DNA of 13,537 nt from an uncultured Clostridia bacterium (GTDB lineage Bacteria > Bacillota > Clostridia > Lachnospirales > Anaerotignaceae): the NCBI GenBank assembly GCA_937919015.1, contig CALFPN010000159.1, positions 1 to 13,537 of the forward strand, read 5' to 3'. Position 1 is the stretch's first letter. Every line of letters begins with the position of its first letter. Below, piece by piece: positions 5,910-13,040 of this stretch. The notes under the pieces are model-generated. The model searched no databases, was not told the origin of the DNA, and saw only the letters and a list, made by a program, of their open reading frames with translations. A program made the position numbers and the translations under genes.

Positions 5910-6686
5910 TTATTCACCTAAGATGGTTTCCTGTAAATACACTGCATGTTCTTCTCCCGCCAGCGGTCTGGTGATATCCCGATAAAAGGCCGCATTGGCC
6001 GCCTGTTCATAGGGTGTCAGCCACAGATAGCCAATCCCCAGCGTAAACCCACACAAAATGATCCAACCGATAAAACTGAAATTCAGACAGAACAGCCGCC
6101 ATTTGTTCCCGTCCATCAGCTCCTTGGAACGGTTGATGGCTTCACCGGCTGTCAGTTCAGGGTTTTCTGCCAGAATGAAGCTGGTCATGGCATAGCGATA
6201 GGCCGCCACAATGCCCGGAATAATGAACAGCAGCATCCACAAAAAAATATACAAGGTCTGCAGCAAGCCTGCCACCACCATGGTCTTCCACTGGGGCAGA
6301 TAGTCAAACAATGTGCCCGCCTTGGCTTCTTCCCCATCCACCAGATCCAGATTGAACTTTGCATAGCCAACGGCAACAATACTGCCAAGGATCCACTGGA
6401 AAATAACGACGACCAAAACCACCAGAATCACATAAGGCAATACCTCCATGAAAAATGCACCTGCATCCATCGTGCCACTGGAACTTCTGCCCATGCTGTA
6501 GATGGTGGCATTCCCCAGATTCACATGAACCTCCGCATTTCTCTGTGTGTTTTCAAACTGTAAAGTCAGAATATCATGGCCTGTCACCCCTAATAAAGAT
6601 GCCGCCAGACCCACCAGCACTGCAACAAACCATTTGTCCCGCAGTGCTTCTCTGGCTTCTTTTCTGAAATCCTCTGCAACTTTCAT
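5910..6686 (-). CDS. DUF975-family integral membrane protein
   Basis: 258 residues from the ATG at 6686 (MKVAEDFRKE), which has GGAGGTGGG just upstream; a TTG six codons earlier precedes the RBS and is rejected. The C-terminal half carries the family signature: 'AENPELTAGEAINRSKELM' at about 173-191, 'LNFSFIGWIILCGFTLGIGY' at 201-220, then LWLTPYEQAANAAFY at 221-235. Hydrophobic segments lie at about 20-38, 83-106, 136-162 and 203-224. DUF975 proteins are common in Bacillota and have no settled function. First gene of a two-gene operon with a recognisable promoter. Confidence 0.87.
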   Translation of the reverse strand: MKVAEDFRKEAREALRDKWFVAVLVGLAASLLGVTGHDILTLQFENTQRNAEVHVNLGNATIYSMGRSSSGTMDAGAFFMEVLPYVILVVLVVVIFQWILGSIVAVGYAKFNLDLVDGEEAKAGTLFDYLPQWKTMVVAGLLQTLYIFLWMLLFIIPGIVAAYRYAMTSFILAENPELTAGEAINRSKELMDGNKWRLFCLNFSFIGWIILCGFTLGIGYLWLTPYEQAANAAFYRDITRPLAGEEHAVYLQETILGE

Positions 6687-6730
6687 AAGCCCACCTCCGT
6701 TCAAAAATCAAACTTTTCCTGTATGATTTC

Positions 6731-6759
6731 AGCATAGCATAGCCATCCATCCTTTTCAA
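6731..6759 (-). promoter_or_regulatory. Putative promoter of the DUF975 operon
   Basis: On the minus strand: TTGAAA (6754-6759), 17-base spacer, TATGCT (6731-6736). It lies 44 bases before the ATG at 6686. The -10 box is only four of six to consensus. Confidence 0.5.
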
Positions 6760-6797
6760 CGGATCTGGTGTTTCTTAAGAAAACTGTAAGTTTTTGC

Positions 6798-6824
6798 AGA
6801 AAAAAAGCACTCCTGCGAGTGCTT
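6798..6824 (-). terminator. Terminator of the XRE-regulator gene
   Basis: On the minus strand: AAGCACTC-GCAG-GAGTGCTT (6805-6824), an eight-base-pair stem followed by TTTTTTT. It starts at the last base of the stop codon of the XRE gene. Confidence 0.9.
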
Positions 6825-7075
6825 CATTCTTCCTCTGCCGGAACATATTTGATGAGGTCTTCCGTGGTACAGTCCAAGGCATAGCAGATGCGGGCAAGGA
6901 TATCCAGATCCATTTTTTCCACTTCGCCCTTATACCATTTGCCCACCACCTCAAAGCGGGCATCGATGCGTTTTGCCAGCTGGTTGCGGCTGATGCCTCT
7001 TGCATCCATAATTTCTTTCAGTCTTAATTCCACATGACCATAATTGGCCCTGACGAGCACGGCTTTTTCTTTCAT
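6824..7075 (-). CDS. Small XRE/Cro-type helix-turn-helix regulator
   Basis: 83 residues, almost entirely one HTH domain: LKEIMDARGISRNQLAKRID (19-38) gives helices 1-2, ARFEVVGKWYKGE (39-51) the recognition region, and LDILARICYALDCTTEDLIKY (57-77) the closing helices typical of the XRE family. The RBS GGGGAGG is well placed. There is no partner domain, so it is probably a dimeric DNA-binding regulator of a short regulon. It sits alone between noc and the DUF975 operon, with its own terminator. Three CGTTA-type half-sites directly upstream (7089-7118) could be its operator. The target is unknown. Confidence 0.85.
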   Translation of the reverse strand: MKEKAVLVRANYGHVELRLKEIMDARGISRNQLAKRIDARFEVVGKWYKGEVEKMDLDILARICYALDCTTEDLIKYVPAEEE

Positions 7076-7088
7076 GGCGATTCCTCCC

Positions 7089-7118
7089 CGTTACTTTCTT
7101 TATCGTAACATTTTAACG
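7089..7118. promoter_or_regulatory. Candidate operator upstream of the XRE gene
   Basis: CGTTAC (7089-7094) and CGTAAC (7104-7109) form an inverted repeat (GTTAC, ten bases, GTAAC), and TAACG (7114-7118) is a third related half-site. They lie between noc and the XRE start codon, where autoregulation would act. The repeats are short and chance is possible. Confidence 0.3.
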
Positions 7119-7134
7119 GGAGAATCCTGAAAAA

Positions 7135-7977
7135 TCAAGCACTTTCCGCATTTCTGCGGATGCGGATGACGATTTCGCAGCAGTCTGCCTCCTCTTTATC
7201 TTCATAGTCCACATCTACGCCGCTGCGGCGGATGACCTCCACGCTCTGCTTGATGGTATTGGTGAAAATGCGAAAATCCTTGGTGCGGACATAGCGTTTT
7301 TCCTTTTGTTCTCCTTTTTCCGCGGGGCGGGGGCGCATGAATTCCAGCGTGGCCTCCACCAGTTCCTCAGTCTTTTTCACGTTCAATTCTTCGGCAATCA
7401 TCTGGGAAAGGACGATGAGCCGACTTTCCTCATCGGGCAGACGAAGCAATGCTCTTGCGTGGCGTTCGGTGAAGTTATGCTCCAGAAGGAGCTTTTTCAC
7501 GCTGTCCTCCAGTTTCAGAATCCGTAGTTTATTGGCGATGGAGGACTGGCTTTTGGAAAGTTTTTCTGCCAGTTCCTCTTGAGTCAGTCCGTAATCCTCC
7601 ATCATATTGCGATAGCCTTCTGCTTCCTCCAGAAAGCTCAGGTTCTGCCGTTGGATATTTTCGATGAATGCCAGAATGGCACTGTCGCTGTCACTGACCT
7701 GCATTAAAATCGCGGGGATAGTGGTAAGTCCCGCCAACTCCGACGCCCGCAATCTCCGTTCCCCGGCCACCAGCTCATAATAGCCGCCGTTCATTTTCCG
7801 TACGGTGATGGGCTGCAGCACGCCGTAGGTGCGAATGCTGTCCGCCAGTTCGTCCAATGCGGCACGGTTGAAATATTTCCGCGGCTGATAGGGGTTTGAC
7901 CGGATTTTATCGATGGGAAGCTGAAAGACCACCTTATCCTTTTTTAGCCGCATTTCCGAAAACTTCAAAACTTCCAT
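7135..7977 (-). CDS. noc: Noc, nucleoid occlusion protein (ParB/Spo0J family)
   Basis: 280 residues. The ParB-like CTPase core shows NPYQPRK (28-34), GERRLRA (72-78) and ENIQRQNL (106-113), followed by the HTH around residues 132-156. Four residues reported to separate Noc from ParB DNA specificity appear in Noc form: Gln144 (KSQSS), Lys150 (IANKL), Lys155 (LKL) and Arg172 (TERHAR, where ParB has a small residue). Noc binds its sites on the chromosome, spreads with CTP and blocks septum formation over the nucleoid. The location next to rsmG agrees. B. subtilis Noc carries an N-terminal amphipathic helix for membrane binding; here the N-terminus differs and such a helix is not obvious. RBS AAGGAGGT lies directly against the repeat at 7995. 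Separate unit from rsmG. Confidence 0.9.
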   Translation of the reverse strand: MEVLKFSEMRLKKDKVVFQLPIDKIRSNPYQPRKYFNRAALDELADSIRTYGVLQPITVRKMNGGYYELVAGERRLRASELAGLTTIPAILMQVSDSDSAILAFIENIQRQNLSFLEEAEGYRNMMEDYGLTQEELAEKLSKSQSSIANKLRILKLEDSVKKLLLEHNFTERHARALLRLPDEESRLIVLSQMIAEELNVKKTEELVEATLEFMRPRPAEKGEQKEKRYVRTKDFRIFTNTIKQSVEVIRRSGVDVDYEDKEEADCCEIVIRIRRNAESA

Positions 7978-7994
7978 TTATAACATACCTCCTT

Positions 7995-8077
7995 AAGACC
8001 TTGGGGTTTCACCCCAACACCCCACCAGGGGGTAACCCCCTGGACCCTGTTGGCACAAAAAATTTCATTTTTTGTGC
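7995..8077 (+). repeat. Intergenic hairpin repeat, copy A (upstream of noc)
   Basis: Begins with the shared core AAGACCTTGG (7995-8004). It contains three perfect hairpins, all with three-base loops: TTGGGGT-TTC-ACCCCAA (8001-8017), CCAGGGGG-TAA-CCCCCTGG (8025-8043), and an 11-bp stem GCACAAAAAAT with loop TTC (8053-8077). None has a U-tract positioned like a terminator. The left edge is immediately adjacent to the noc RBS, so the repeat would be transcribed as noc leader RNA. Related copies lie at 11465-11661 and 13017-13040. Confidence 0.85.
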
Positions 8078-8289
8078 GGGGAAATGGATAATTCTTATTT
8101 TTCTTCATTTTATCACGGCAAAATTCCCTCCCGAAAAAAAGCCTTCCACAAATTAGGAAAGCCTTCGACAGAAAAAAACAGAATGGAACGAGAACCAGTC
8201 CCCGCGCAGGTAATTCTCTGCAGAAATTTAGGAACATTGCAGAGGTTTCTCTTTTTCTGCAGAGATTTACCGAGGGAAGGGGATGGAAA
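8078..8289. other. Non-coding stretch between noc leader repeat and rsmG terminator
   Basis: No convincing gene. Contents: a candidate extended -10 for noc on the minus strand (TGATAAAAT, 8107-8115) without a good -35 box; a direct repeat AAAGCCTTC(C/G)ACA at 8138-8150 and 8158-8170, exactly 20 bp apart; and a perfect 12-bp inverted repeat TCTCTGCAGAAA / TTTCTGCAGAGA (8215-8226 and 8254-8265) with a 27-base loop. I see no parS-like site or Noc-binding palindrome. Confidence 0.5.
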
Positions 8290-8316
8290 TAAAAAAGACA
8301 GTCTTTCGACTGCCTT
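8290..8316 (-). terminator. Terminator of the rsmG operon
   Basis: On the minus strand: GGCAGTC-GAAA-GACTGTC (8297-8314, one G-U pair) followed by TTTTTTATTT. Starts just after the rsmG stop at 8323, closing the mnmE-...-rsmG transcription unit before noc. Confidence 0.9.
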
Positions 8317-8322
8317 TCTCGC

Positions 8323-9042
8323 TTACTTCAGTGGTTCTTTTTTAATTTTTCCTGCGTTTCTGGGGAATTTCTTGGGTGTAGGTGCCACTTTCTCAATAAA
8401 CACCAGCTTATGGGATAGGTCTGTATAAGGGATGGTCACATCTTTGATTTCCACCAGTCTGCCGCCCAGTTTCTTCAGGGCACCGGCCGCCTGTTCCACT
8501 TCAGCCTCCGCATCGGGGCCTTTCAATGCCGCCAGCATACCGCCCACCTTGATGAAAGGCAGACAATATTCAGAAAGCACCGCCAGATTTGCCACCGCAC
8601 GGGAAACGCACAGGTCAAACTGTTCCCTGTAATCGGGGTTCTGGCCGCCGTCCTCCGCTCTGCTGTGGACATATTCCACACCGTCCAATTTCAGCTGTGT
8701 GCCCACTTCCTGCAGGAAGCCGATTCGTTTCTGCAGGGAATCCAAAAGTGTCATTTCCACTTCGGGCTTGGCGATTTTCACAGGAATACCGGGAAAACCT
8801 GCCCCTGTGCCCACGTCGATCACCTGCATGCCTTCCTTCCATGCCGCATGAGGGATCAGGCTCAGGCAGTCGGCAAAATGCTTCAGCACCACATCACGAT
8901 GTTCCGTGATGGCTGTCAGGTTCATTTTTTCATTCCATTCCAGCAGGAGGGAAAGATAGGTCATGAACTGTTCCAGCTGATTTTCGTCCAACTGAACGCC
9001 CATCTGGTCACAGCAGTCTTTCAGTAACGCTTTGTTTTCCAT
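8323..9042 (-). CDS. rsmG: RsmG (GidB), 16S rRNA guanine-N7 methyltransferase
   Basis: 239 residues from the ATG at 9042, preceded by AAGGGAAGGA; an ATG 14 codons upstream lies inside the previous gene and is unlikely. The SAM-binding motif I VIDVGTGAGFPG (74-85) is exact. NLTAI (41-45), the LLDSLQKR strand (99-106), SRAV (147-150) and the C-terminal PTPKKFPRNAG (221-231) are all family landmarks. RsmG transfers a methyl group from SAM to N7 of G527 (E. coli numbering) in the 530 loop of 16S rRNA. Loss of the enzyme gives low-level streptomycin resistance in several bacteria. Two bases separate it from the upstream gene's stop, and its own terminator follows. Confidence 0.96.
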   Translation of the reverse strand: MENKALLKDCCDQMGVQLDENQLEQFMTYLSLLLEWNEKMNLTAITEHRDVVLKHFADCLSLIPHAAWKEGMQVIDVGTGAGFPGIPVKIAKPEVEMTLLDSLQKRIGFLQEVGTQLKLDGVEYVHSRAEDGGQNPDYREQFDLCVSRAVANLAVLSEYCLPFIKVGGMLAALKGPDAEAEVEQAAGALKKLGGRLVEIKDVTIPYTDLSHKLVFIEKVAPTPKKFPRNAGKIKKEPLK

Positions 9043-9044
9043 TC

Positions 9045-9485
9045 TTATTCCTTCCCTTCTCGTTCGATGGAAAAAATTTTCCATTTGCCGAAAGAATCCG
9101 GCTCCGCCACCATGCGGAAGGAGAAAATTTCCTCATCCTTCTTATTTTTCTTGGCTACAGAAACCCTGCGGATGCCCTTGCCTTCGTCTTCCGCGAAGCA
9201 ATAATACTCCTTCAGGTCTTTCAGATAGCCCTCCAATTCTTCATAGTCCACCACTTCCGCTATCTTTGCAGAAAAATAGCCCATGGCTTCGTCTTTTTGC
9301 CCCTTCTCCACTGCCTGCAGAAAGGAACGTAACGTCCCTCTGGGATTGGGCAGGGAAACGTATGCAGGCTTGCGGTTATCGAAGGCCGCATCCTCCAGAG
9401 AAAATGTCCCCTTGGGCAGATGCAGTTTCTTCTCGCCTTTTTTCACTCGTCTATTCTCATTCCATGGCAGAAAAAATCCTGTCAT
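9045..9485 (-). CDS. Uncharacterised 146-residue protein between mnmG and rsmG
   Basis: I do not recognise this protein. It is soluble and charged, without signal peptide or membrane segments. After a basic, proline-containing N-terminus (about 1-50), residues 50-146 run helix-helix-strand: LRSFLQAVEKGQKDEAMGYF, then 'DYEELEGYLKDLKEYYCF', then alternating strands ending SFGKWKIFSIEREGKE. This order, including the final 'GKWKI' strand, suggests an NTF2-like or cystatin-like fold, but that is only an impression. RBS AAGGA lies nine bases before the ATG. The gene starts 17 bases after mnmG and ends two bases before rsmG, so it is firmly embedded in the RNA-modification operon and probably translated in step with it. 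mnmG and rsmG are more often direct neighbours. Confidence 0.82.
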   Translation of the reverse strand: MTGFFLPWNENRRVKKGEKKLHLPKGTFSLEDAAFDNRKPAYVSLPNPRGTLRSFLQAVEKGQKDEAMGYFSAKIAEVVDYEELEGYLKDLKEYYCFAEDEGKGIRRVSVAKKNKKDEEIFSFRMVAEPDSFGKWKIFSIEREGKE

Positions 9486-9502
9486 AGCATCACATCCTTA
9501 AA

Positions 9503-11383
9503 TTATCTGTTTCTTTTCAACTGCTCCATGAAGATCAGCAGTACGGAAATATCCGCAGGGGATACACCCGTGATACGGCTTGCCTGACCTAAGTTCTGAG
9601 GGCGCACCAGATTCAGTTTCTGTCTGGCTTCCAGACGAAGGCCCTGAATGGTTTCATAATCCAGATCCATAGGCAGGAGTCTCCCTTCCAGTTTTTTGAA
9701 CTGTTCCACCTGATGCAGCTGCTGGGCGATATAGCCTGCATATTTGATCTGGATATTCACCTGTTCCCGTACATCCGCGGGCAGTTCCGGTCTTTCTGGG
9801 TCGATTTCCGCCAGCGCGTCATAGGTCAGCTGGGGACGTTTGATGAGATCGGACAGACGGGCACCATTCTTGATGGGTGCTGTGTTATGTCTTTCCAGTA
9901 CCGCCAGAACCCCTTCGCTGGGGCCCATGGTTACCGTATGGACACGCTCGATTTCTTCAGAGATGCGTCTTTCCTTTTCTCTCAGGGCTTCATATCTTTC
10001 ATCGGAAATCAGGCCGATTTCATGACCAATGGGTGTCAGTCTCTGGTCCGCATTATCCTGACGCAGCAGCAGACGGAATTCCGCACGGCTGGTCATCATT
10101 CTGTAAGGCTCTCTGGTGCCTTTGTTTACGATATCATCAATGAGAACGCCGATATACCCATCGGAACGCTGCAGCACAACGGGTTCTTTCCCTTTGATAT
10201 AATGCACCGCATTGATGCCGCCGATGAGCCCCTGTGCCGCCGCTTCTTCATAGCCGCTGGAACCGTTGAACTGGCCCGCGGAGAACAGCCCGGGGAAATC
10301 CTTGAATTCCAGAGACAATTTCAGCTGGGTGGCATCGATACAATCATATTCGATGGCATAAGCAAAACGAGTAATTTCGCAATTTTCCAGACCGGGGATG
10401 GTACGATACATGGCGATCTGCACATCTTCAGGCAGAGAGGAGCTCATCCCCTGAATATACATTTCTTCCGTATTTTCCCCTTCTGGTTCCACGAAGATCT
10501 GATGTCTTTCCTTATCTGCAAAACGGACGATCTTATCCTCGATGGAAGGGCAGTAACGGGGGCCCGTCCCTTCAATGACACCGCCGAACATGGGAGAACG
10601 ATGGAGATTGTCTCTGATGATCTGGTGTGTTTTTTCGTTGGTATATGTCAAATAGCACAATGCCTGTTTTTTTTCGATATCCTCCGGCTGATTCTCAAAG
10701 GAGAAAGGCACAATATCCTCATCCCCATACTGGGGCTGCATTTTATCCAAATCCAAAGAATTCTTATTCATTCTGGCAGGGGTGCCTGTTTTGAAACGGA
10801 ACAGATCGATGCCCATTTCCGCCAGTCTGCCGCTCAGTTTTGTGGCAGGCATCAGGTTGTTGGGGCCGCTTTCTGTAATATGTTCCCCTGTCAGGCAACG
10901 GGCTTTCATGTATGTACCCATACACAGGACAACAGCCTTACACCGGAACACCGCACCGGCCGCCGTTACAACGCCGCTGACCTTGCCGTCCTCCATCAAA
11001 ATATCAACAATTTCTGCCTGTTTGATTTTTAAATTCGGTGTATTTTCCAGACGATGCTTCATTTCCATCTGATAAGCGATCTTATCGGCCTGCGCCCGCA
11101 GGGAATACACCGCAGGGCCTTTGCCTGTGTTCAGCATTTTTGTCTGGATATAAGTCTGGTCGATGACCTTGCCCATTTCGCCGCCCAGTGCGTCGATTTC
11201 TCTTACCAAATGCCCCTTGGAACTGCCCCCGATGGAAGGGTTGCAGGGCATCATGGCAATACTGTCCAAAGAAATGGCAAACATCACCGTATTCATGCCA
11301 AGGCGAGCCGCCGCAAGGGCCGCTTCACAGCCGGCATGACCGCCGCCAATGATGGCAACGTCAATGGTTTCTGCATAATACAT
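9503..11383 (-). CDS. mnmG: MnmG (GidA), tRNA uridine 5-carboxymethylaminomethyl modification enzyme
   Basis: 626 residues, full length for the family. The FAD-binding motif GGGHAGCEAA starts at residue 13. MPCNPSIGGSSKGHLVREID (44-63) holds conserved Cys47, PRYCPSIEDK (274-283) holds Cys277, and GLFSAGQFNGSSGYEEA (364-380) is the second nucleotide-binding signature. A helical C-terminal domain binds tRNA and MnmE. With MnmE it builds the 5-(carboxymethyl)aminomethyl group on U34 of tRNAs that read codons ending in A or G, using FAD, methylene-tetrahydrofolate and an amine donor. GAGGA precedes the ATG. Here it is separated from mnmE by an exporter gene and a hairpin-rich repeat, so promoter activity in the 11384-11466 region may be needed. 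Confidence 0.97.
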   Translation of the reverse strand: MYYAETIDVAIIGGGHAGCEAALAAARLGMNTVMFAISLDSIAMMPCNPSIGGSSKGHLVREIDALGGEMGKVIDQTYIQTKMLNTGKGPAVYSLRAQADKIAYQMEMKHRLENTPNLKIKQAEIVDILMEDGKVSGVVTAAGAVFRCKAVVLCMGTYMKARCLTGEHITESGPNNLMPATKLSGRLAEMGIDLFRFKTGTPARMNKNSLDLDKMQPQYGDEDIVPFSFENQPEDIEKKQALCYLTYTNEKTHQIIRDNLHRSPMFGGVIEGTGPRYCPSIEDKIVRFADKERHQIFVEPEGENTEEMYIQGMSSSLPEDVQIAMYRTIPGLENCEITRFAYAIEYDCIDATQLKLSLEFKDFPGLFSAGQFNGSSGYEEAAAQGLIGGINAVHYIKGKEPVVLQRSDGYIGVLIDDIVNKGTREPYRMMTSRAEFRLLLRQDNADQRLTPIGHEIGLISDERYEALREKERRISEEIERVHTVTMGPSEGVLAVLERHNTAPIKNGARLSDLIKRPQLTYDALAEIDPERPELPADVREQVNIQIKYAGYIAQQLHQVEQFKKLEGRLLPMDLDYETIQGLRLEARQKLNLVRPQNLGQASRITGVSPADISVLLIFMEQLKRNR

Positions 11384-11437
11384 ATTTCATTCCTCATTTC
11401 TGTTAAGGATCGTTGATTTCATTTATACTAACACTTC

Positions 11438-11466
11438 ATTTTACACGAAAAACCTTGAAAAAACAA
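11438..11466 (-). promoter_or_regulatory. Weak candidate promoter ahead of mnmG
   Basis: On the minus strand: TTGTTT (11461-11466), 17-base spacer, TAAAAT (11438-11443). The -10 is good, the -35 is poor and overlaps the first bases of repeat copy B. It would let mnmG be expressed without reading through the hairpins. Confidence 0.3.
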
Positions 11467-11661
11467 GACCTTGGGGATCTGCCCCAACACCCCGAGAGGG
11501 GGATTCCCCCCCCATTGGGGTTCTACCCCTAGGCCAGCGGCGTTGCCGCAATGCTTGACCCGATTTGAACCAACAATTAAAAATTGTTGGTTCTCTTAAA
11601 GTTTGGGTCAAGCCTTTTTAAAGGCTTGTGGGGGTATTGGGGGCAACGCCACCAAGGTCTT
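11465..11661. repeat. Intergenic hairpin repeat, copy B (inverted pair between exporter gene and mnmG)
   Basis: Bounded by a perfect 10-bp inverted repeat: AAGACCTTGG (11465-11474) and CCAAGGTCTT (11652-11661). Inside, in order: TTGGGG/CCCCAA (11471-11487); GGGGG-ATT-CCCCC (11498-11510); GGGGT-TCT-ACCCC (11517-11529); GCGGC-GTT-GCCGC (11537-11549); a two-tier stem with outer GCTTGACCC/GGGTCAAGC (11553-11561, 11605-11613) and inner 12-bp GAACCAACAATT with loop AAA (11567-11593); and AAGCCTTT/AAAGGCTT (11610-11627). Four of these have exactly three-base loops. The right end overlaps the exporter gene's last codons. No transposase is encoded. Confidence 0.85.
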
Positions 11662-12997
11662 TTAATGCCTTTTTAAACTGCCATGCAAACAAAACCGCCG
11701 TCGTGGTCACAGCAATAAAATCCGCCACAGGCTCCGCCAAGAATACTGCCATATCCTTTTTCTCGAAAAAATACGGCAAAATATAAATAAGCGGGATCAG
11801 CAGGATAATTTTTCTATAGATGGCCAGAAACAGAGAGGTTTTCGCATTGCCAATGGCAATAAAGGTCTGCTGGCAGGCCAGCTGTACGCCCATCAGCACA
11901 CTGACCGCCATATAGATCCGCAATGCCCATGCCGTATAATCCAGAAAAGCCCCATCCCCCGCAAAGAGCATGGCCACCTGTCTGGGGAAAAGCATAACGA
12001 TGAGCCACAATGCCGCAGAATATGCCACACAGCCTTTCAGCAGGATACAGAAGGATTCCCGCACTCTATCCGCTTTTTTTGCACCAAAATTATAGCCTGT
12101 AATGGGCTGGGCCCCCTGACATAAGCCGGACAAAGGCAGCATGGAAAACTGCATCATACTGCCGAGAATGGTCATGGCCCCGACTGCCGTATCCCCGCCA
12201 TATTTCAGCAGAGAGGAGTTGAAACAGATATTCAAAATACTTTCCGTGGACTGCATCACAAAGGGGCTTAATCCCAGCATCACACAGGGTAAAATCGTCT
12301 TTGCCCGCAGAGGAAGATATTTTTTCTGTAACTTCAGAATGGTCTGCTTTCCCGTCAGAAAACGCAGCACCCATGCCGCCGATAATGCCTGAGAGAAAAT
12401 GGTCGCCAATGCTGCACCCTTTACCCCCATGCCCAGCAGAAAAATAAAAACAGGATCAAGGATGATATTGGAAACCGCGCCGATGAGGGTGGTCTTCATA
12501 CTGATTTTTGCAAAGCCCTGGGCCGTGATAAAGGCATTCAGACCAAGGCTCATCTGCACAAAAATCGTGCCGAACAGATAAATATCCATATAATCCATGG
12601 CATAGCCGATGGTGTTTTCGCTGGCACCAAAAGTCATCAGAAAAGGTTCTGCAAAGAAAAACAGCAGCACCATCAGCGTGACCGCCACCAGAAACAGCAA
12701 AGACGCACAGTTCCCCAAAATACGCTCCGCTTCCTCCTTCTCCCCTTTGCCCAGCATAATGGACGCACGGGGCGCACCGCCCATGCCCGCCAAAGCAGCA
12801 AAGGCGGAAATCAGCATAATCAGGGGCATACAGACCCCTAAACCCGTCAGGGATAACTGGCCTGTATGGGGAATATGGCCGATATACATTCGATCGACCA
12901 CGTTATATAATACATTCACGACCTGAGCCGTAATGGCAGGCACCGCCAGTTTCCATAATAATTTTTTAATCGGCTTTACTCCAAGTTCATTCTCCAA
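11618..12997 (-). CDS. MATE-family multidrug/cation exporter
   Basis: 459 residues with about twelve membrane helices. The N-terminus PIKKLLWKLAVPAITAQVVN, then NVVDRMYIGHI, is the standard MATE opening. GQLSLTGLGVCMPL, NIILDPVFIF and 'GAQPITGYNFGAKKADRVRE' (the repeat-half equivalent) also fit the MepA-like branch of the family. These proteins export drugs or toxic metabolites in exchange for Na+ or H+. The likely start is a TTG (12997) with AAGGTG eight bases upstream; no ATG/GTG in frame fits better. The last 13 residues (DLGGVAPNTPTSL) are encoded by the repeat at 11618-11661, so the original stop was probably lost. The gene lies 41 bases after mnmE, splitting the mnmE-mnmG pair; substrate unknown. 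Confidence 0.9.
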   Translation of the reverse strand: MENELGVKPIKKLLWKLAVPAITAQVVNVLYNVVDRMYIGHIPHTGQLSLTGLGVCMPLIMLISAFAALAGMGGAPRASIMLGKGEKEEAERILGNCASLLFLVAVTLMVLLFFFAEPFLMTFGASENTIGYAMDYMDIYLFGTIFVQMSLGLNAFITAQGFAKISMKTTLIGAVSNIILDPVFIFLLGMGVKGAALATIFSQALSAAWVLRFLTGKQTILKLQKKYLPLRAKTILPCVMLGLSPFVMQSTESILNICFNSSLLKYGGDTAVGAMTILGSMMQFSMLPLSGLCQGAQPITGYNFGAKKADRVRESFCILLKGCVAYSAALWLIVMLFPRQVAMLFAGDGAFLDYTAWALRIYMAVSVLMGVQLACQQTFIAIGNAKTSLFLAIYRKIILLIPLIYILPYFFEKKDMAVFLAEPVADFIAVTTTAVLFAWQFKKALKDLGGVAPNTPTSL

Positions 12998-13016
12998 ATG
13001 ATATTCACCTTCTTTT

Positions 13017-13040
13017 TTGGGGTAAAACCCCCAAGGTCTT
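13017..13040 (-). repeat. Intergenic hairpin repeat, short copy C (between mnmE and exporter gene)
   Basis: On the minus strand the core AAGACCTTGG is followed by a hairpin, GGGGT/ACCCC with three-base loop (AAA on the plus strand), flanked by TT and AA. It begins at the mnmE stop codon: the TAA supplies the first AA of the core. It fills most of the 41-base gap before the exporter start and has the same orientation as the right end of copy B. Confidence 0.75.

Noticed and set aside
8053..8077. 11-bp hairpin upstream of noc as a terminator
   Set aside because: No U-tract follows on either strand, and it matches the triloop pattern of the repeat family. The rsmG transcript is already closed by the hairpin at 8297-8314.
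7896..8156. Plus-strand frame containing HPNTPPGGNPLDP
   Set aside because: It is the translation of repeat copy A plus antisense noc; no RBS and no conserved protein context.
7978..8322. parS or Noc-binding sites near noc
   Set aside because: I found no near-perfect match to the parS 16-mer or to ATTTCCCGGGAAAT here; the best partial matches (about 9-10 of 14) are at chance level.
9713..11032. Open frame of 439 codons on the plus strand
   Set aside because: It is antisense to mnmG, whose protein is fully conserved; the long frame reflects mnmG codon usage. No RBS is seen.
11553..11627. Large hairpins after the MATE gene as a factor-independent terminator
   Set aside because: On the minus strand neither hairpin is followed by a run of T, so termination here is not supported by the sequence.
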